DNA of 64,000 nucleotides from CALRWV02 sp943371965 (GCA_943371965.1 CALRWV020000001.1:1-64000); one strand, 5' to 3'. Shown: positions 33,760 to 43,288, counted from the first letter of the stretch. A program made the numbers and translations. The notes: generated by a model from the sequence alone, not told the origin.

Positions 33760-35604
33760 CTAACTCTTTCCCTTCAAAATCCCCACAGCTCCCAAAATCT
33801 CAGTCAGTACTTCATATTTTTGGAATGGCGGCATCACGTAAATTCCCTGAACCAGATGTTTAGCTTCCTGCAAAAACTCAATTGAAAGTTTGGTCCCTAC
33901 TGCAGCGCCTGATCCTTTTGGTGCATCTTCCAGTTGTTTCATGATATGGTTGGGTACATCAATTCCAGGAACTTCATGATGAAGAAAAGAAGCATGTTTG
34001 ACTCCACGCAGAGGCAAGATTCCAAGTATAACAGGGACTTTAAATTTATCAATCCGTTTGATGAATTTTTCAAGAACCGGAAGTTCAAATAACGGCTGTG
34101 TAAAAATGGACATCGCACCGGCTTCAATCTTCCGTTCAAGTTTCTGCATTTCACGTTCAAACTCATCACTCGCCGGATTTGCAGCACAACTGATGTGAAA
34201 ATGAAGCGGTTTTCCCAACGAATTTTTCAGAAGATCCAATCCCTGTGTCATCGATTTTACTGCACGGACCAAACCGACGGAATCAACATCATAAACTGAA
34301 GTTGCATGTGGATAGTCACCGATATTTGCAGGATCACCGGTAATGGATAAAACATTCCGCTGACCCAGTGCATAAGCTCCCAGAAGTTCAGACTGAAGAC
34401 CTAACAGGTTTCTATCGCGACAAGCCAAATGCATCAATGAATCCATTCCAGTCTGCTGACGGATTAAAGCTGTGATTGCAACCGGACTCATTCTCAATCT
34501 TGCCCGTGCTCCATCAGTAATATTGGCAAGATCAACTCCAATTTCCTTCAGCAACTTAGCACCTTCAATCACCGAACTCATATCATATCCACGTGGAATA
34601 TCGAGTTCGCAGGTTACTACCATTTCACCGCGAAGAAGTTTTTTATGAAACTCACTATGCTCATCAGCCTGATCAGCTTGAATGACTTTTTCAGTTTCAG
34701 CTACATGAATTTCTGTTCGTTCAGGTTTTCCGATGGTTAGGTTTTTTACTGCTTCAGAAATAGCTTTAATATGTTCTGGAGTTGAACCGCAACATGCACC
34801 AACTATTGTCACACCAGATTTTACCAATTCAACTGCATATTCCGCCATATATTTCGGAGTTGCATTGTATACCTGTCTCCCATGAGCAATGTGTGGAATT
34901 CCCGCAGTTGGTTGTGCAGAAAGAACAACATCATCACTGTACATGGATTTCAGAATTGAGAACATTCTCTGCGGACCGACTGTACAATTGGCTCCAACTA
35001 CATCAACACCTTTGCTTTTGATGTGCTGGACAACTTCAATCGGGAAATTGGTGTTAAGAACTGCACCGTCTTCAATAAATGTTTTTTGAGCAATAATTGG
35101 AATGTTCGGGTTTAAAGCCTGAGTAACTTCAATTGCAATATCGAGTTCATCAAGATCAATAAAAGTTTCCAGCATGATCAGATCAACGCCACCTTCAAGC
35201 AAAGCACCAATCTGTTCCTTAAAAACATCGTAGGCAATTTCTTTGGTAAGCTTTCCGATCGGTTCAAAAAGTTGTCCCGTTGGTCCAACAGATCCGGCAA
35301 CATAAGCAAGACCGTTCGCAGCTTTCCTTGCAATTTCAACTCCACGGATATTGATTGATCTGGTCAGGTGCTGATAGTGGTGCGGTTCCAGACGGATTCT
35401 GTTTGCTGAAAATGTATTGGTTTCAATAATCTCAGCTCCCGAAAAAATAAAATCCTCATGAACACTTTGAACAGCGTTTGGATCTTTGAGGTTTAAAATC
35501 TCATGTGGTTTTTCAGAAAATCCAAGATTGGATAAAGTTGTACCCAAGGCTCCATCGCAAACGATGGGTCTTCCGGTTTTCAAACGGTCCCGAAAAGGAA
35601 TCAT
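33760..35604 (-). CDS. yitJ: Bifunctional homocysteine S-methyltransferase / methylenetetrahydrofolate reductase
   Basis: A 614-residue fusion. The first half is a homocysteine methyltransferase with an early CDGALGTTL and the zinc cysteines in GANCTVGP (near 205) and GACCGSTPEH (near 272). The second half is a MetF-type TIM barrel (VTCELDIPRGYD, LACRDRNLLG, LSITGDPANIGDYP, ILPLRG). It would make methylTHF and methionine, as in Bacillus YitJ. The start at 35604 (MIPFRDRL) is chosen because homology begins there; the upstream extension is Phe/Cys-rich and non-coding. Confidence 0.93.
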   Translation of the reverse strand: MIPFRDRLKTGRPIVCDGALGTTLSNLGFSEKPHEILNLKDPNAVQSVHEDFIFSGAEIIETNTFSANRIRLEPHHYQHLTRSINIRGVEIARKAANGLAYVAGSVGPTGQLFEPIGKLTKEIAYDVFKEQIGALLEGGVDLIMLETFIDLDELDIAIEVTQALNPNIPIIAQKTFIEDGAVLNTNFPIEVVQHIKSKGVDVVGANCTVGPQRMFSILKSMYSDDVVLSAQPTAGIPHIAHGRQVYNATPKYMAEYAVELVKSGVTIVGACCGSTPEHIKAISEAVKNLTIGKPERTEIHVAETEKVIQADQADEHSEFHKKLLRGEMVVTCELDIPRGYDMSSVIEGAKLLKEIGVDLANITDGARARLRMSPVAITALIRQQTGMDSLMHLACRDRNLLGLQSELLGAYALGQRNVLSITGDPANIGDYPHATSVYDVDSVGLVRAVKSMTQGLDLLKNSLGKPLHFHISCAANPASDEFEREMQKLERKIEAGAMSIFTQPLFELPVLEKFIKRIDKFKVPVILGILPLRGVKHASFLHHEVPGIDVPNHIMKQLEDAPKGSGAAVGTKLSIEFLQEAKHLVQGIYVMPPFQKYEVLTEILGAVGILKGKS

Positions 35605-35665
35605 AATTAACTTTCTACAGTAAAAGCGCTTTTCAAAAATAGTCAAAAAAAATATTGAATTGAAG

Positions 35666-36394
35666 TCACAACAACTTGGATGCTTTGAGAATGTAATAAG
35701 TGCCAAGTATTCCCAAAACATAAACCATAATACGGTCGAATGCTTCAGATTTCATTTTTTTCAGAAAGATGACACCTACATAAACACCGGTGAGTGTATT
35801 CACAATTCCCAAAATCAGCATCATGGGTTCAATTTTTTCAAAGACACCCAAATTCAGAAATACCCCTATTTTTGAAAGATGGACAATAATGGTTGTCATC
35901 GATGCTGTAGCAATAAATGCTTCTTTGGACAATCCGTACTTCAGGAAAAAAGGCGCGTGAATCGGACCCGGAGCACCCAGCACTCCTGCCGAAAATCCGG
36001 TCAATCCGCCAACCCAATAAAAATCATTCAATCTGACAGAATAATTCAAACTGGTTTTTACAAGTTCGAGAAAACAAAAAATCAGCAGGAAAATTCCAAA
36101 AACTAAATACATGATATGTTCAGGGATCAGAGAAACTACGAATGCACCAGTTAAAGCACCTGGAATTGCACCGGCGATAAAACGGAGAACAACTTCCTTT
36201 CTGACATAAGATCTCAGCATAATTGCTTTTTGAATATTAGCGATCATCATGATTGCGGAATGAAGTGCGGAACCGACAAGAAAGGGAGTCGTTGTTAGAA
36301 TCAACGACAAAACCAAAATTCCTCCGCCTACTCCAACAACAGAAGACAAAATGCCGCCGATGAAACAAATAAAGGAAAAGAAAAAGTAGTTCAT
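35666..36394 (-). CDS. TauE/SafE-family permease
   Basis: A 242-residue membrane protein with about seven hydrophobic segments. The family start FICFIGGILSSVVGVGGGILVLSL (residues 8-31, with the glycine-rich GVGGG) and the repeat GLTGFSAGVLGAPGPIHAPFF near 130-150 identify it. Such proteins export sulfite, sulfoacetate or similar organic anions. Location 61 bases upstream of the homocysteine methyltransferase gene hints at sulfur metabolism, but this is inference. Confidence 0.9.
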   Translation of the reverse strand: MNYFFFSFICFIGGILSSVVGVGGGILVLSLILTTTPFLVGSALHSAIMMIANIQKAIMLRSYVRKEVVLRFIAGAIPGALTGAFVVSLIPEHIMYLVFGIFLLIFCFLELVKTSLNYSVRLNDFYWVGGLTGFSAGVLGAPGPIHAPFFLKYGLSKEAFIATASMTTIIVHLSKIGVFLNLGVFEKIEPMMLILGIVNTLTGVYVGVIFLKKMKSEAFDRIMVYVLGILGTYYILKASKLL

Positions 36395-36424
36395 AGTAGG
36401 GTCGTGATACGTCCGTCAGTGGAC

Positions 36425-36478
36425 GGATTTTCAATGAGACGTGATAGGTGATGCGTAATGAGTTATCAGTAATCAGAA
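36425..36478. repeat. Degenerate 7-base-period tract, CGTGATN words
   Basis: ACGTGAT, AGGTGAT, GCGTAAT, GAGTTAT, CAGTAAT in register. It follows a palindrome TCCGTC-AGTG-GACGGA (36411-36426) related to that near 262. The same ACGTGAT words occur inside the coding region at 44662-44718. Confidence 0.65.
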
Positions 36479-36512
36479 TTTTATCGTCTAAAAATGATAA
36501 TGAAAAAGGCCG

Positions 36513-37124
36513 TCATTTCAGCAAATCCAAATCAATATGTTTTTCCGACAATGCGATTTCTTCTTCTTCGTTTGAAGCAAGAAAAATAAGTGTTGATGAC
36601 TTAATATCGTTTAAAATGGAACCGACCCATTCTTTTCCGCTTCTGTCAAGATTGTTCATTGGTTCATCCCATAGAAGCAATTCAGGTTGATGGGAGACGG
36701 AAGCCAGAATTTTAATTCTCTGTTTCATTCCGGAAGAATAAGATTTAAAAGGTTTTTTCAAGTCGGATTGTGAAAGACCACATCCTAAAATCCAGTTCTG
36801 GAAATTCGGGTGAATTCTGTTTCTCAGTTTGGATGCAAGTTCAAGATTTTCAATTCCGGTAAGTTCTCCATACAGATTCATTGATGGAGAACAGTAACCA
36901 ATCCATTCATGTCTGTTGATTAGTGCTAATGAGTTGGGATCGAATGAAATTGTGCCGGAAGTTGGAAAAATGAAACCGGAAATAATTCTGAGAAAGGTGG
37001 ATTTTCCACTGCCGTTTTTTCCCTTAACAATTATCAAATCAGGTGATGATGCTGAAAAATCCAGATTACTGAACAGAAATGTTTTATTGAATTTGTGGGA
37101 AAGGGAAGTGATTTGAATTTGCAT
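36513..37124 (-). CDS. ABC transporter ATP-binding protein, short (CcmA-like)
   Basis: A 203-residue ATPase. Walker A is GKNGSGKST (about 35-43), the signature YSSGMKQR (about 129-136) and Walker B LLLWDEP followed by the D-loop NNLDRSG. Size and motifs resemble heme exporter CcmA, but no ccmB or ccmC gene is near. It starts 6 bases after the stop of the T9SS metalloprotease gene, so it is cotranscribed with it; its permease partner is unknown. Confidence 0.9.
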   Translation of the reverse strand: MQIQITSLSHKFNKTFLFSNLDFSASSPDLIIVKGKNGSGKSTFLRIISGFIFPTSGTISFDPNSLALINRHEWIGYCSPSMNLYGELTGIENLELASKLRNRIHPNFQNWILGCGLSQSDLKKPFKSYSSGMKQRIKILASVSHQPELLLWDEPMNNLDRSGKEWVGSILNDIKSSTLIFLASNEEEEIALSEKHIDLDLLK

Positions 37125-37130
37125 GAATGA

Positions 37131-38753
37131 TTATTTGATGACCGCGAATTTACCGGAATTTATGATTTTATCACCAGATGAGGCAAAATAGAAATAAACT
37201 CCGGACGAAATTTGTGTTTTCAGATCTTTCTTCAAATTTATTTCGAAAATTACCAGATCAGATGAAAAAGTTATGCCATCCCTGTTAAGTAATACATTCC
37301 CGGTTACATCAATAATCTGAACATTTACTTTTGGAGAATTTGCATTGCTTTTTACCGGTATATTAAATATTTCGGATTTTGAAAGTTCAACTGGATTTGG
37401 GAAAGCATACAAATCAGAACCGAAAAAGGTATAGACAGATTTGGGAGAAAAATCATAAATTGATTTGAGAGAAGTATCAATCAGCGAGGCTCTTATCATT
37501 TTGTAATTTGCAAGCTGTTCTACAGAATATTCAATTTGCATTTTAGTAAAATCAATATTAGCCTTTATGTTGTCGTGACTTGTATATATACCCTCGTCAT
37601 TCAACTGTTCAAAATTCCCGTTGCTGAATACAACTGGATATTCCCTGTTATTGAAAAGAAACCAATAGACAGAAAATCCTGTTTGCTCTATTTGAATGTT
37701 CATACTGACAAATCCATTTTCAGAAACCTGAATGACATTGCTTTTTTTGCTTAGTAACGGATAAAAATCAGACTCAGAAAAAGAATGACCTTCAATTTTA
37801 TATTTTCCTGTCAGCGATACGGCAATTGAATAATCATGGAATAGTTCATTGATTGGCTTGTTCAGAACATCGTTACAGGCTTTTGCCATTGAAACGGTTG
37901 GTGGATAATTGGGAAGGAGCTCCAGAATTCTTTTTTCCACTTCTTTTGCCTTTTGAAGCCCGTATTGATCTCTGATGAAAATAAAAAAAACACCTGCACC
38001 ATAAATATAAAGCGAGGTATTTGAATAGAGACCTGGTGAATTTGGTTGGTCAAATACTGTTCTTCCTGAATTATCACTGAACTTTATGTAGCTGTAATAA
38101 TCATTGATTCTGTCATAAACTGCTTCTTCATAAAAAACGGCAGACATCTCATAGTAAAATAAAAAATCATAACTCGAAAAGGAATCCGAGTTGCAATCCC
38201 TGCCCAGCCATGCTCCCTTTTGAAATTGAAGAACATGGTGGAATTCATGTGCAAGAGTTACCCTGATCATATCCATTCCTTTTGTGTAAAAAGAACTGAT
38301 GATATTATTGACATGAATTTCTGACTTTCCCGTATAAGGATAATCACAGTTGCTTTGTAAAGTAGTTTCACCGTACAGGTCGCCAATTGCATAAAAATAA
38401 ATATCAACTGTCTCAAGATTTGGAAATGACATTCCAAGATCCGTAACCTCCTGTTTGTAGATTTCATCAATTTCAACAAGCGCAGTATCAATATAATCTG
38501 TTATGCTGTTCCCGTTATTGTCAATAAAAGGAAGGGTATCACTTCCGGAATCAGAAAAATGAAGATTGAACCTGCCCGATTCAGAGACCAAGACCAACTC
38601 GTCTTTAGCTTTACTCAACCGCAAATTTCGTTCAGACTCTTTCATGATTCTGATTCTGCATTTGCCGAAATCAGCAACAATATCCTGAGCAGTCAGAACT
38701 GCAGAAAATTGAAAAACCAAAATTGAAATAAAACTCAGGAAAATATGTCTCAT
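37131..38753 (-). CDS. Secreted zinc metalloprotease-like protein with T9SS sorting domain
   Basis: A 540-residue protein with a signal peptide (residues 1-22, ending LTA). The gluzincin-type motif HEFHH lies at 169-173 (TLAHEFHHVLQF), with a possible third ligand in EEAVYD about 35 residues later. The surrounding sequence (VDIYFYAIGDLYGE) resembles MXAN_6640-type putative metalloproteases. The C-terminal 90 residues form a T9SS sorting domain: DLYAFPNPVELS, VQIIDVTGNVL, SSGVYFYFASS, KFAVIK. It overlaps the thioesterase gene by 4 bases. Confidence 0.83.
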   Translation of the reverse strand: MRHIFLSFISILVFQFSAVLTAQDIVADFGKCRIRIMKESERNLRLSKAKDELVLVSESGRFNLHFSDSGSDTLPFIDNNGNSITDYIDTALVEIDEIYKQEVTDLGMSFPNLETVDIYFYAIGDLYGETTLQSNCDYPYTGKSEIHVNNIISSFYTKGMDMIRVTLAHEFHHVLQFQKGAWLGRDCNSDSFSSYDFLFYYEMSAVFYEEAVYDRINDYYSYIKFSDNSGRTVFDQPNSPGLYSNTSLYIYGAGVFFIFIRDQYGLQKAKEVEKRILELLPNYPPTVSMAKACNDVLNKPINELFHDYSIAVSLTGKYKIEGHSFSESDFYPLLSKKSNVIQVSENGFVSMNIQIEQTGFSVYWFLFNNREYPVVFSNGNFEQLNDEGIYTSHDNIKANIDFTKMQIEYSVEQLANYKMIRASLIDTSLKSIYDFSPKSVYTFFGSDLYAFPNPVELSKSEIFNIPVKSNANSPKVNVQIIDVTGNVLLNRDGITFSSDLVIFEINLKKDLKTQISSGVYFYFASSGDKIINSGKFAVIK

Positions 38754-39205
38754 GGATGTGTCAACCTGAGCTGTCTTCTGATCAGAGCTTCGTCAAATCT
38801 GCGGATTTCTTCTTCCGTTTCAGGTTCGATGGGTTGAACTTTTATGGGATGGCCATCAGTATCCAAAGCAACAAATGTGAGATAAGCGGTGTTGGTATGT
38901 TTGCGGTCGCCGGTCATCAGATTTTCACTGAAAACCTTTACGCCAACCTCCATTGAAGTACTGTAAACACGATTTACAGCAGCTTTAATGACAACCGCTT
39001 GTCCAAGTTTCAAACTGTATTTGAAATCAATCGAATCCATCGATTTTGTTACGACGGGTCTGTTGCTGTGTCTCATGGCTGCCATTGCTGCGGCAATATC
39101 TATCCAGTGCATCAGTCTTCCACCTGCAAGTGATCCCATATGATTGGTATCCTGCGGCGTAACAAGTTCGGTCATTTCAACAACAGAGTCTTTTACTTTT
39201 TTCAT
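38750..39205 (-). CDS. Acyl-CoA thioesterase, hotdog fold (YciA/BACH type)
   Basis: Hydrolyses acyl-CoA to the free acid. At 151 residues it has the family motif DTNHMGSLAGGRLMHWID (about 19-36) with the catalytic Asn/Asp region, and VVTKSMDSIDFKYSLKLG. It fits the abundance of acyl-CoA enzymes in the window. Its stop overlaps the start of the T9SS metalloprotease gene (ATGA), giving a three-gene unit thioesterase - metalloprotease - ABC ATPase with no obvious common role. Confidence 0.92.
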   Translation of the reverse strand: MKKVKDSVVEMTELVTPQDTNHMGSLAGGRLMHWIDIAAAMAAMRHSNRPVVTKSMDSIDFKYSLKLGQAVVIKAAVNRVYSTSMEVGVKVFSENLMTGDRKHTNTAYLTFVALDTDGHPIKVQPIEPETEEEIRRFDEALIRRQLRLTHP

Positions 39206-39281
39206 GCTTTTCCTAACTAAAATTTGTTTCGTCCAATCGACAGTTTCCAGATAGATTATTTTGAAAACTGTTTATTTAATT

Positions 39282-40361
39282 TCAATGAACAACCTGGGTT
39301 GTAAATCCGATTGATTCCATCAGTTCCTTTGCTTTGATCATAGCAGGTTCAGTGGAAAATGAAACCCTGAATGCACCCTGAAGTCCTTCTCTAACTTTCA
39401 ATAATTCAATGTCGCGGATGTTAATATCGTGATCAAACAGAATTTTTGAAAGGCGGTAAATTACCCCCGGTTCATCCTGAACAAAAACCAGAAGATCAAA
39501 AAGGGGACGCAAAAATCCCTTTGTATTTCTTGGAATGGAATCACGGGTCAATTTTGCCCTTTTAAATCTTTCAAGAACTTCTTCCGGTTGAATCAGTACA
39601 AGTTCAGATTTCAGCCTGTTCAAATATTCAATGAACTCTGTCAATCGGATTGTTATGTTTTTGTGATTGGTTTGCAGAATATCTTTCCAGATTCCGGATG
39701 GACTCGAAGCAATTCTGGTCATATCACGGAAACCACCTGCTGCCAGTTGAAGATAGGCATTTTGTGTTTCATTGAATTCTCGGGTAAAATCAACAAGAGC
39801 AACAGCCAGTAATTGGGGAAGATGTGAAATGGTTGCAGCAATTTCATCATGCTGTTCAGGGGAAAGTTCAAGCGTTAAAGTACCAATTTCCTGCAGCAGG
39901 GAAACATAATCATTTGCAATTTTGTTTTCAGGTTTTCCGGTAATCACGAAAATTGCATTTTCAAACATAATCGGATTGTAATTTCTGGCAGTATTTTTTT
40001 CTGATCCCGCCATCGGATGTCCACCAAAGAAATTCAGGTTGAATTCTTTTGCAAGATTGGCAGAATAATTTTTAACGCTACCCACATCGGTAATCCAGCC
40101 CGAATATTTTGCTTTTGAAAGTTCCTCAAATATTGAAGGATAGGAATTCATCGGAACAGCGATAACGACTAAAATGTTCTCATTTCCGGAAATGTCACCG
40201 ATTTTAATTGACTGATCCAGCAGTTTTTCAGAGACACCAAATTCTGCACCGTCATCCAATGATTGTGCTGTAAGTTTGAGTAAAGGTTTTACTTTCCGGA
40301 TTGAAGCAGCAAGTGAAGCTGCCATTAAACCGAAACCGATAAAATGAATGTGTTTAAGCAT
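39282..40361 (-). CDS. tyrA: Prephenate dehydrogenase with C-terminal ACT domain
   Basis: Converts prephenate to 4-hydroxyphenylpyruvate in tyrosine synthesis. At 359 residues: an N-terminal NAD-binding segment HFIGFGLMAASLA (variant of GxGLIGGS), DVGSVK near 92, the substrate-site GGHPMAGSE near 112, and TISHLPQLLA near 178 are the classic motifs. After residue about 290, DEPGVIYRLSKILFDHDINI and later residues form an ACT domain, suggesting feedback control by tyrosine. It stands alone on the minus strand. Confidence 0.93.
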   Translation of the reverse strand: MLKHIHFIGFGLMAASLAASIRKVKPLLKLTAQSLDDGAEFGVSEKLLDQSIKIGDISGNENILVVIAVPMNSYPSIFEELSKAKYSGWITDVGSVKNYSANLAKEFNLNFFGGHPMAGSEKNTARNYNPIMFENAIFVITGKPENKIANDYVSLLQEIGTLTLELSPEQHDEIAATISHLPQLLAVALVDFTREFNETQNAYLQLAAGGFRDMTRIASSPSGIWKDILQTNHKNITIRLTEFIEYLNRLKSELVLIQPEEVLERFKRAKLTRDSIPRNTKGFLRPLFDLLVFVQDEPGVIYRLSKILFDHDINIRDIELLKVREGLQGAFRVSFSTEPAMIKAKELMESIGFTTQVVH

Positions 40362-40404
40362 AGAGCAAAGTTAAGAAAAATCAGGACAAAAAGCCGTTCA
40401 GGTT

Positions 40405-40435
40405 TTGAAAAGAAGCCAAATTTAAAGTAGTTTCG
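40405..40435 (+). promoter_or_regulatory. Bacteroidota-type promoter upstream of the 71-residue gene
   Basis: TTG (40405-40407), 20 bases, TAGTTTCG (40428-40435). The form TTG-N20-TAnnTTYG matches the primary sigma factor consensus of Bacteroidota. The leader would be about 14 bases. Confidence 0.5.
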
Positions 40436-40454
40436 TTTATATTGGGAACTTAAT

Positions 40455-40670
40455 ATGAATGATAAAACGTATTTCAACGAAAAATTCAATGGAATTTATG
40501 ATCAGGTTGAGCAGCGTCTGCAAATGACAGGACTTTTCCCGAAGGAATCACTTATCCTTATTGCAGAAAATATTTTAACTGAACTGGATGGAAATCTGGA
40601 TTTGAACGATCATGTAATGGTTCTTCAGCAGGTTGACAAATATGTTGAGGCGGTTGTGCATTTTAAGTAA
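40455..40670 (+). CDS. Hypothetical 71-residue protein
   Basis: Not recognised. It is acidic, probably all-helical (EKFNGIYDQVEQRLQMTGL, ESLILIAENILTEL, HVMVLQQVDKYVEAVVHF), with no signal or membrane segment. A promoter-like site sits just upstream. It precedes the molybdopterin oxidoreductase gene by about 105 bases of repeat. Confidence 0.6.
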   Translation: MNDKTYFNEKFNGIYDQVEQRLQMTGLFPKESLILIAENILTELDGNLDLNDHVMVLQQVDKYVEAVVHFK

Positions 40671-40681
40671 AGCAGAGTTTC

Positions 40682-40760
40682 AGACGACAGTTGAAAGTTG
40701 ACAATTGACAAAATAAATTCAATTACTGACAACCTGAAACCTGATACCCAAAACCTTTTT
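40682..40760. repeat. Degenerate 7-base-period tract
   Basis: GACAGTT, GAAAGTT, GACAATT, GACAAAA, then CTGACAA, CCTGAAA, CCTGATA. The first words are close to the GACAGTA unit of the array at 1-116. A longer frame for the next gene would run through this tract, which argues for its internal start. Confidence 0.65.
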
Positions 40761-40775
40761 ATTAATTGGAAAATT

Positions 40776-42713
40776 ATGAGTTCTGAAATTATTCAAACAG
40801 CCTGTCCGCGTGACTGTTATGAAGGTTGCGAAATTCAGGCAACGGTGGAAAATGGCAAACTGACCAAAATGAGTGGCGGTTCCATAAATCCGTATACCAA
40901 TAATATTATTTGTCAGCGTGTGCGGAAATATGAAGACCGTGTTTATACCGAAGAACGGATCACTTATCCCATGAAAAAAATAAATGGTGAATGGGTTCGG
41001 ACTTCGTGGGATGACGCTTTGGATCTTGCCGCATCTGCTATGAAAAACGCAATTGGAAAATATGGACCGCTTTCAATTTTATCTTATCAGTCTGCCGGTT
41101 CAATGTCAGGACTGAAAATTTTGAATCACCGTTTTTTCAACTTGCTGGGTGGTGTAACAACAACCTGGGGGAGTTTGTGCGGTGGTGCATCTTCTGCAGC
41201 AAGATTGAAATGTACCGGAATAACCGCTATTCAGGATCCGATGGATTTGAAAAATGCAAAAGGTGTGATTTTGTGGGGAAGAAACCCGATTCACACATCA
41301 ATTCACTTGTTGCCACTGTTAACTGAACTCCGTGAAAAAGGCGTCAAGGTTGTTCTGATTGATCCGATTTTTTCTGACTCAGTAAAATTTGTTGATAAAA
41401 TTTATCAGCCACGTCCGGGCGGAGATGGATTTCTTGTTTTGGCGATGGCAAAAAAAATCATTGAAAATAATTATCACGATAAAAAATTCATCAAAAATCA
41501 TACAGAGGATTTCGACAAATTCACTTTGATTTTACGTGATTATGATTTACAAACCTGCGTTAAAGAAAGCGGATTGACTGAAACTGAAATTGATGAATTG
41601 GTTGAACTTTACGGTAAAACAAAGCCCTGTGCCATCATGCAGGGATTTGGTGTTCAGCGGTATGTTGATGGAAATGAAATTGTTGAACTCATACATTGTT
41701 TGGGTGCGATAACAGGAAATATTTCGCTGTCCGGCGGAGGAGTTTCACATTCAACGGACGAGTGGCGTTTTTTTGATACTTCACTTGAACTGAATGATCA
41801 GGCAATCCATAAAAGAAAAGTTTCTAAAAGTCTGCTTGGAATTGATCTTGTACGTGAAGTAATTCCACCCGTAAAAGTTGCCGTGATTCAACTTGCCAAT
41901 CCGATTGCCCAGACGCCGAATTCTCCATCTGTAATCAATGCATTTGAGCAGATGGATTGTGTGATTTTGGTGGATTCCTATTTAACTGATACTGCTGATT
42001 ATGCCCACATCTTTTTGCCGACAACCACATTTGTAGAAGAAGAAGATGTGATTGGTTCTTACGGACATCCTTATCTGACTTATATGAAACGGGTAATTCC
42101 ACCTGTTGGTGAATCAAAAACAGATCTGGAAATTCTCCAGCTGCTGGCAGAAAAAATGGGAATTTCCGGAATGGAAGGAACTGAAGCCGAATGGATTGAT
42201 AAACTGCTATCTCCAGTTCACAAAGACGGCATCAACCAAAAAACGTTGAAGGAAAAAGGAACTATCCGTTCATCCGAAAAAGCTGTTCCTTATGAAAATG
42301 GACAGTTTTTTACTGATACAGGAAAATTCAAATTTCTGAGGCGGTACGATTCCTACTCACATGACAAAAAAGAGTATCCTCTGTTTTTCATGACGGTTGC
42401 AGGTGGAAAAGCACACAATTCACAAATACTGGAAAAATATCAGACCGGTTATGTTGAGGCTACCATTCACCCGGAAAATGTATCATTGAAAAATCTGAAA
42501 GACGGTGAAATTGTTGAACTTTTTTCCCGTGTTGGTAAAATGCAGGTTCAGGTTAAACTGGACAGCAGACAAAGAAAAGATATTGTTCTGCTGTACCGTG
42601 GCGGATGGTTGAAAAAAGGCTGGGGGGCGAATTCAATTACTGAACCCTTGATGAGCCGAGAAGGCGGTGGAGCTGCGTACTATTCTACAAAAGTAGCGTT
42701 GAAGAAATTATAA
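40776..42713 (+). CDS. Molybdopterin-dependent oxidoreductase with N-terminal 4Fe-4S site
   Basis: A 645-residue Mo/W-bisPGD enzyme of the DMSO reductase superfamily. The N-terminal CPRDCYEGC plus a Cys in NNIICQRVRK give a 4Fe-4S cluster. Cofactor-binding segments WDDALDLAA, VILWGRNPIHTS, VVLIDPIFSDS and PRPGGDGFLVLA follow in the usual order, with C-terminal VSLKNLKDGEIVELFSRVG. The substrate cannot be assigned. There is no TAT signal, so it is cytosolic. I start at 40776 (MSSEIIQTACP), where homology begins. The Rieske gene downstream may supply electrons. Confidence 0.88.
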   Translation: MSSEIIQTACPRDCYEGCEIQATVENGKLTKMSGGSINPYTNNIICQRVRKYEDRVYTEERITYPMKKINGEWVRTSWDDALDLAASAMKNAIGKYGPLSILSYQSAGSMSGLKILNHRFFNLLGGVTTTWGSLCGGASSAARLKCTGITAIQDPMDLKNAKGVILWGRNPIHTSIHLLPLLTELREKGVKVVLIDPIFSDSVKFVDKIYQPRPGGDGFLVLAMAKKIIENNYHDKKFIKNHTEDFDKFTLILRDYDLQTCVKESGLTETEIDELVELYGKTKPCAIMQGFGVQRYVDGNEIVELIHCLGAITGNISLSGGGVSHSTDEWRFFDTSLELNDQAIHKRKVSKSLLGIDLVREVIPPVKVAVIQLANPIAQTPNSPSVINAFEQMDCVILVDSYLTDTADYAHIFLPTTTFVEEEDVIGSYGHPYLTYMKRVIPPVGESKTDLEILQLLAEKMGISGMEGTEAEWIDKLLSPVHKDGINQKTLKEKGTIRSSEKAVPYENGQFFTDTGKFKFLRRYDSYSHDKKEYPLFFMTVAGGKAHNSQILEKYQTGYVEATIHPENVSLKNLKDGEIVELFSRVGKMQVQVKLDSRQRKDIVLLYRGGWLKKGWGANSITEPLMSREGGGAAYYSTKVALKKL

Positions 42714-42749
42714 ATGTTGGATGTTGGATTTTAAATAGAAATACAAAAA

Positions 42750-42866
42750 GAGTTTCTCGCCTTGGCGAAAAGACGCTGAGTGAGAAAATCATAAAAAAAT
42801 ATTTTTTAAAGTTGGTTGATTTATTGTTTTAACTCTTAGCGACTTCGCGTCTTTGCGAGAAATTGA
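42750..42866. repeat. Palindromic element, CGCAAAG/CTTTGCG family
   Basis: The left arm TTTCTCGCCTTGGCGAAAAG and following GACGCTGAG are answered inverted by TTAGCGACTTCGCGTCTTTG then CGAGAAA on the right. It lies between the oxidoreductase and Rieske genes and is preceded by two copies of ATGTTGG (42714-42727). Confidence 0.65.
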
Positions 42867-42869
42867 TTT

Positions 42870-43214
42870 ATGAAAAAAATTAAACTTTGTACTGTTTCTG
42901 ATGTTCCGGAAAGCAAACCGAAATGTTTGACTTTGGAAGATACTTATTTTGCAATCTATCGTTTTAACAATGATTTCATTGTTATCAAAGATGAATGTCC
43001 GCATCAGATGGCCTCTTTTGAAGGACGTCCGCACGAAAACGGGATTTTAACCTGCGCCTTTCACGGCTGGTCATTTTATATTGAAACAGGATTGGCACAT
43101 CATGGTTTCGGATGCCTGGTCAAATATCCGGTTTCTGTTGAAAACAACGAGATCTGGATTGAATTTGGCGGTGATCAGGAACAGTCAGACTATCAAAAAG
43201 CATTTGTAAAATAA
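42870..43214 (+). CDS. Rieske [2Fe-2S] ferredoxin-like protein (NirD type)
   Basis: A 114-residue small Rieske protein. Cluster ligands are in CPHQMA (about 47-52; Cys-x-His) and CAFHGWSF (about 67-74; Cys-x2-His), with 15-17 residues between. It has no signal peptide or membrane anchor, so it is a soluble electron carrier. It follows the molybdopterin oxidoreductase gene on the same strand; they may act together, although a palindromic repeat element separates them. Confidence 0.93.
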   Translation: MKKIKLCTVSDVPESKPKCLTLEDTYFAIYRFNNDFIVIKDECPHQMASFEGRPHENGILTCAFHGWSFYIETGLAHHGFGCLVKYPVSVENNEIWIEFGGDQEQSDYQKAFVK

Positions 43215-43288
43215 ATTATCTGTCGGTTTTCGGGGTAGACAAAACAGATTGAAAAAATTATTTCAATCAAATTAAAAAGGAAAATATC

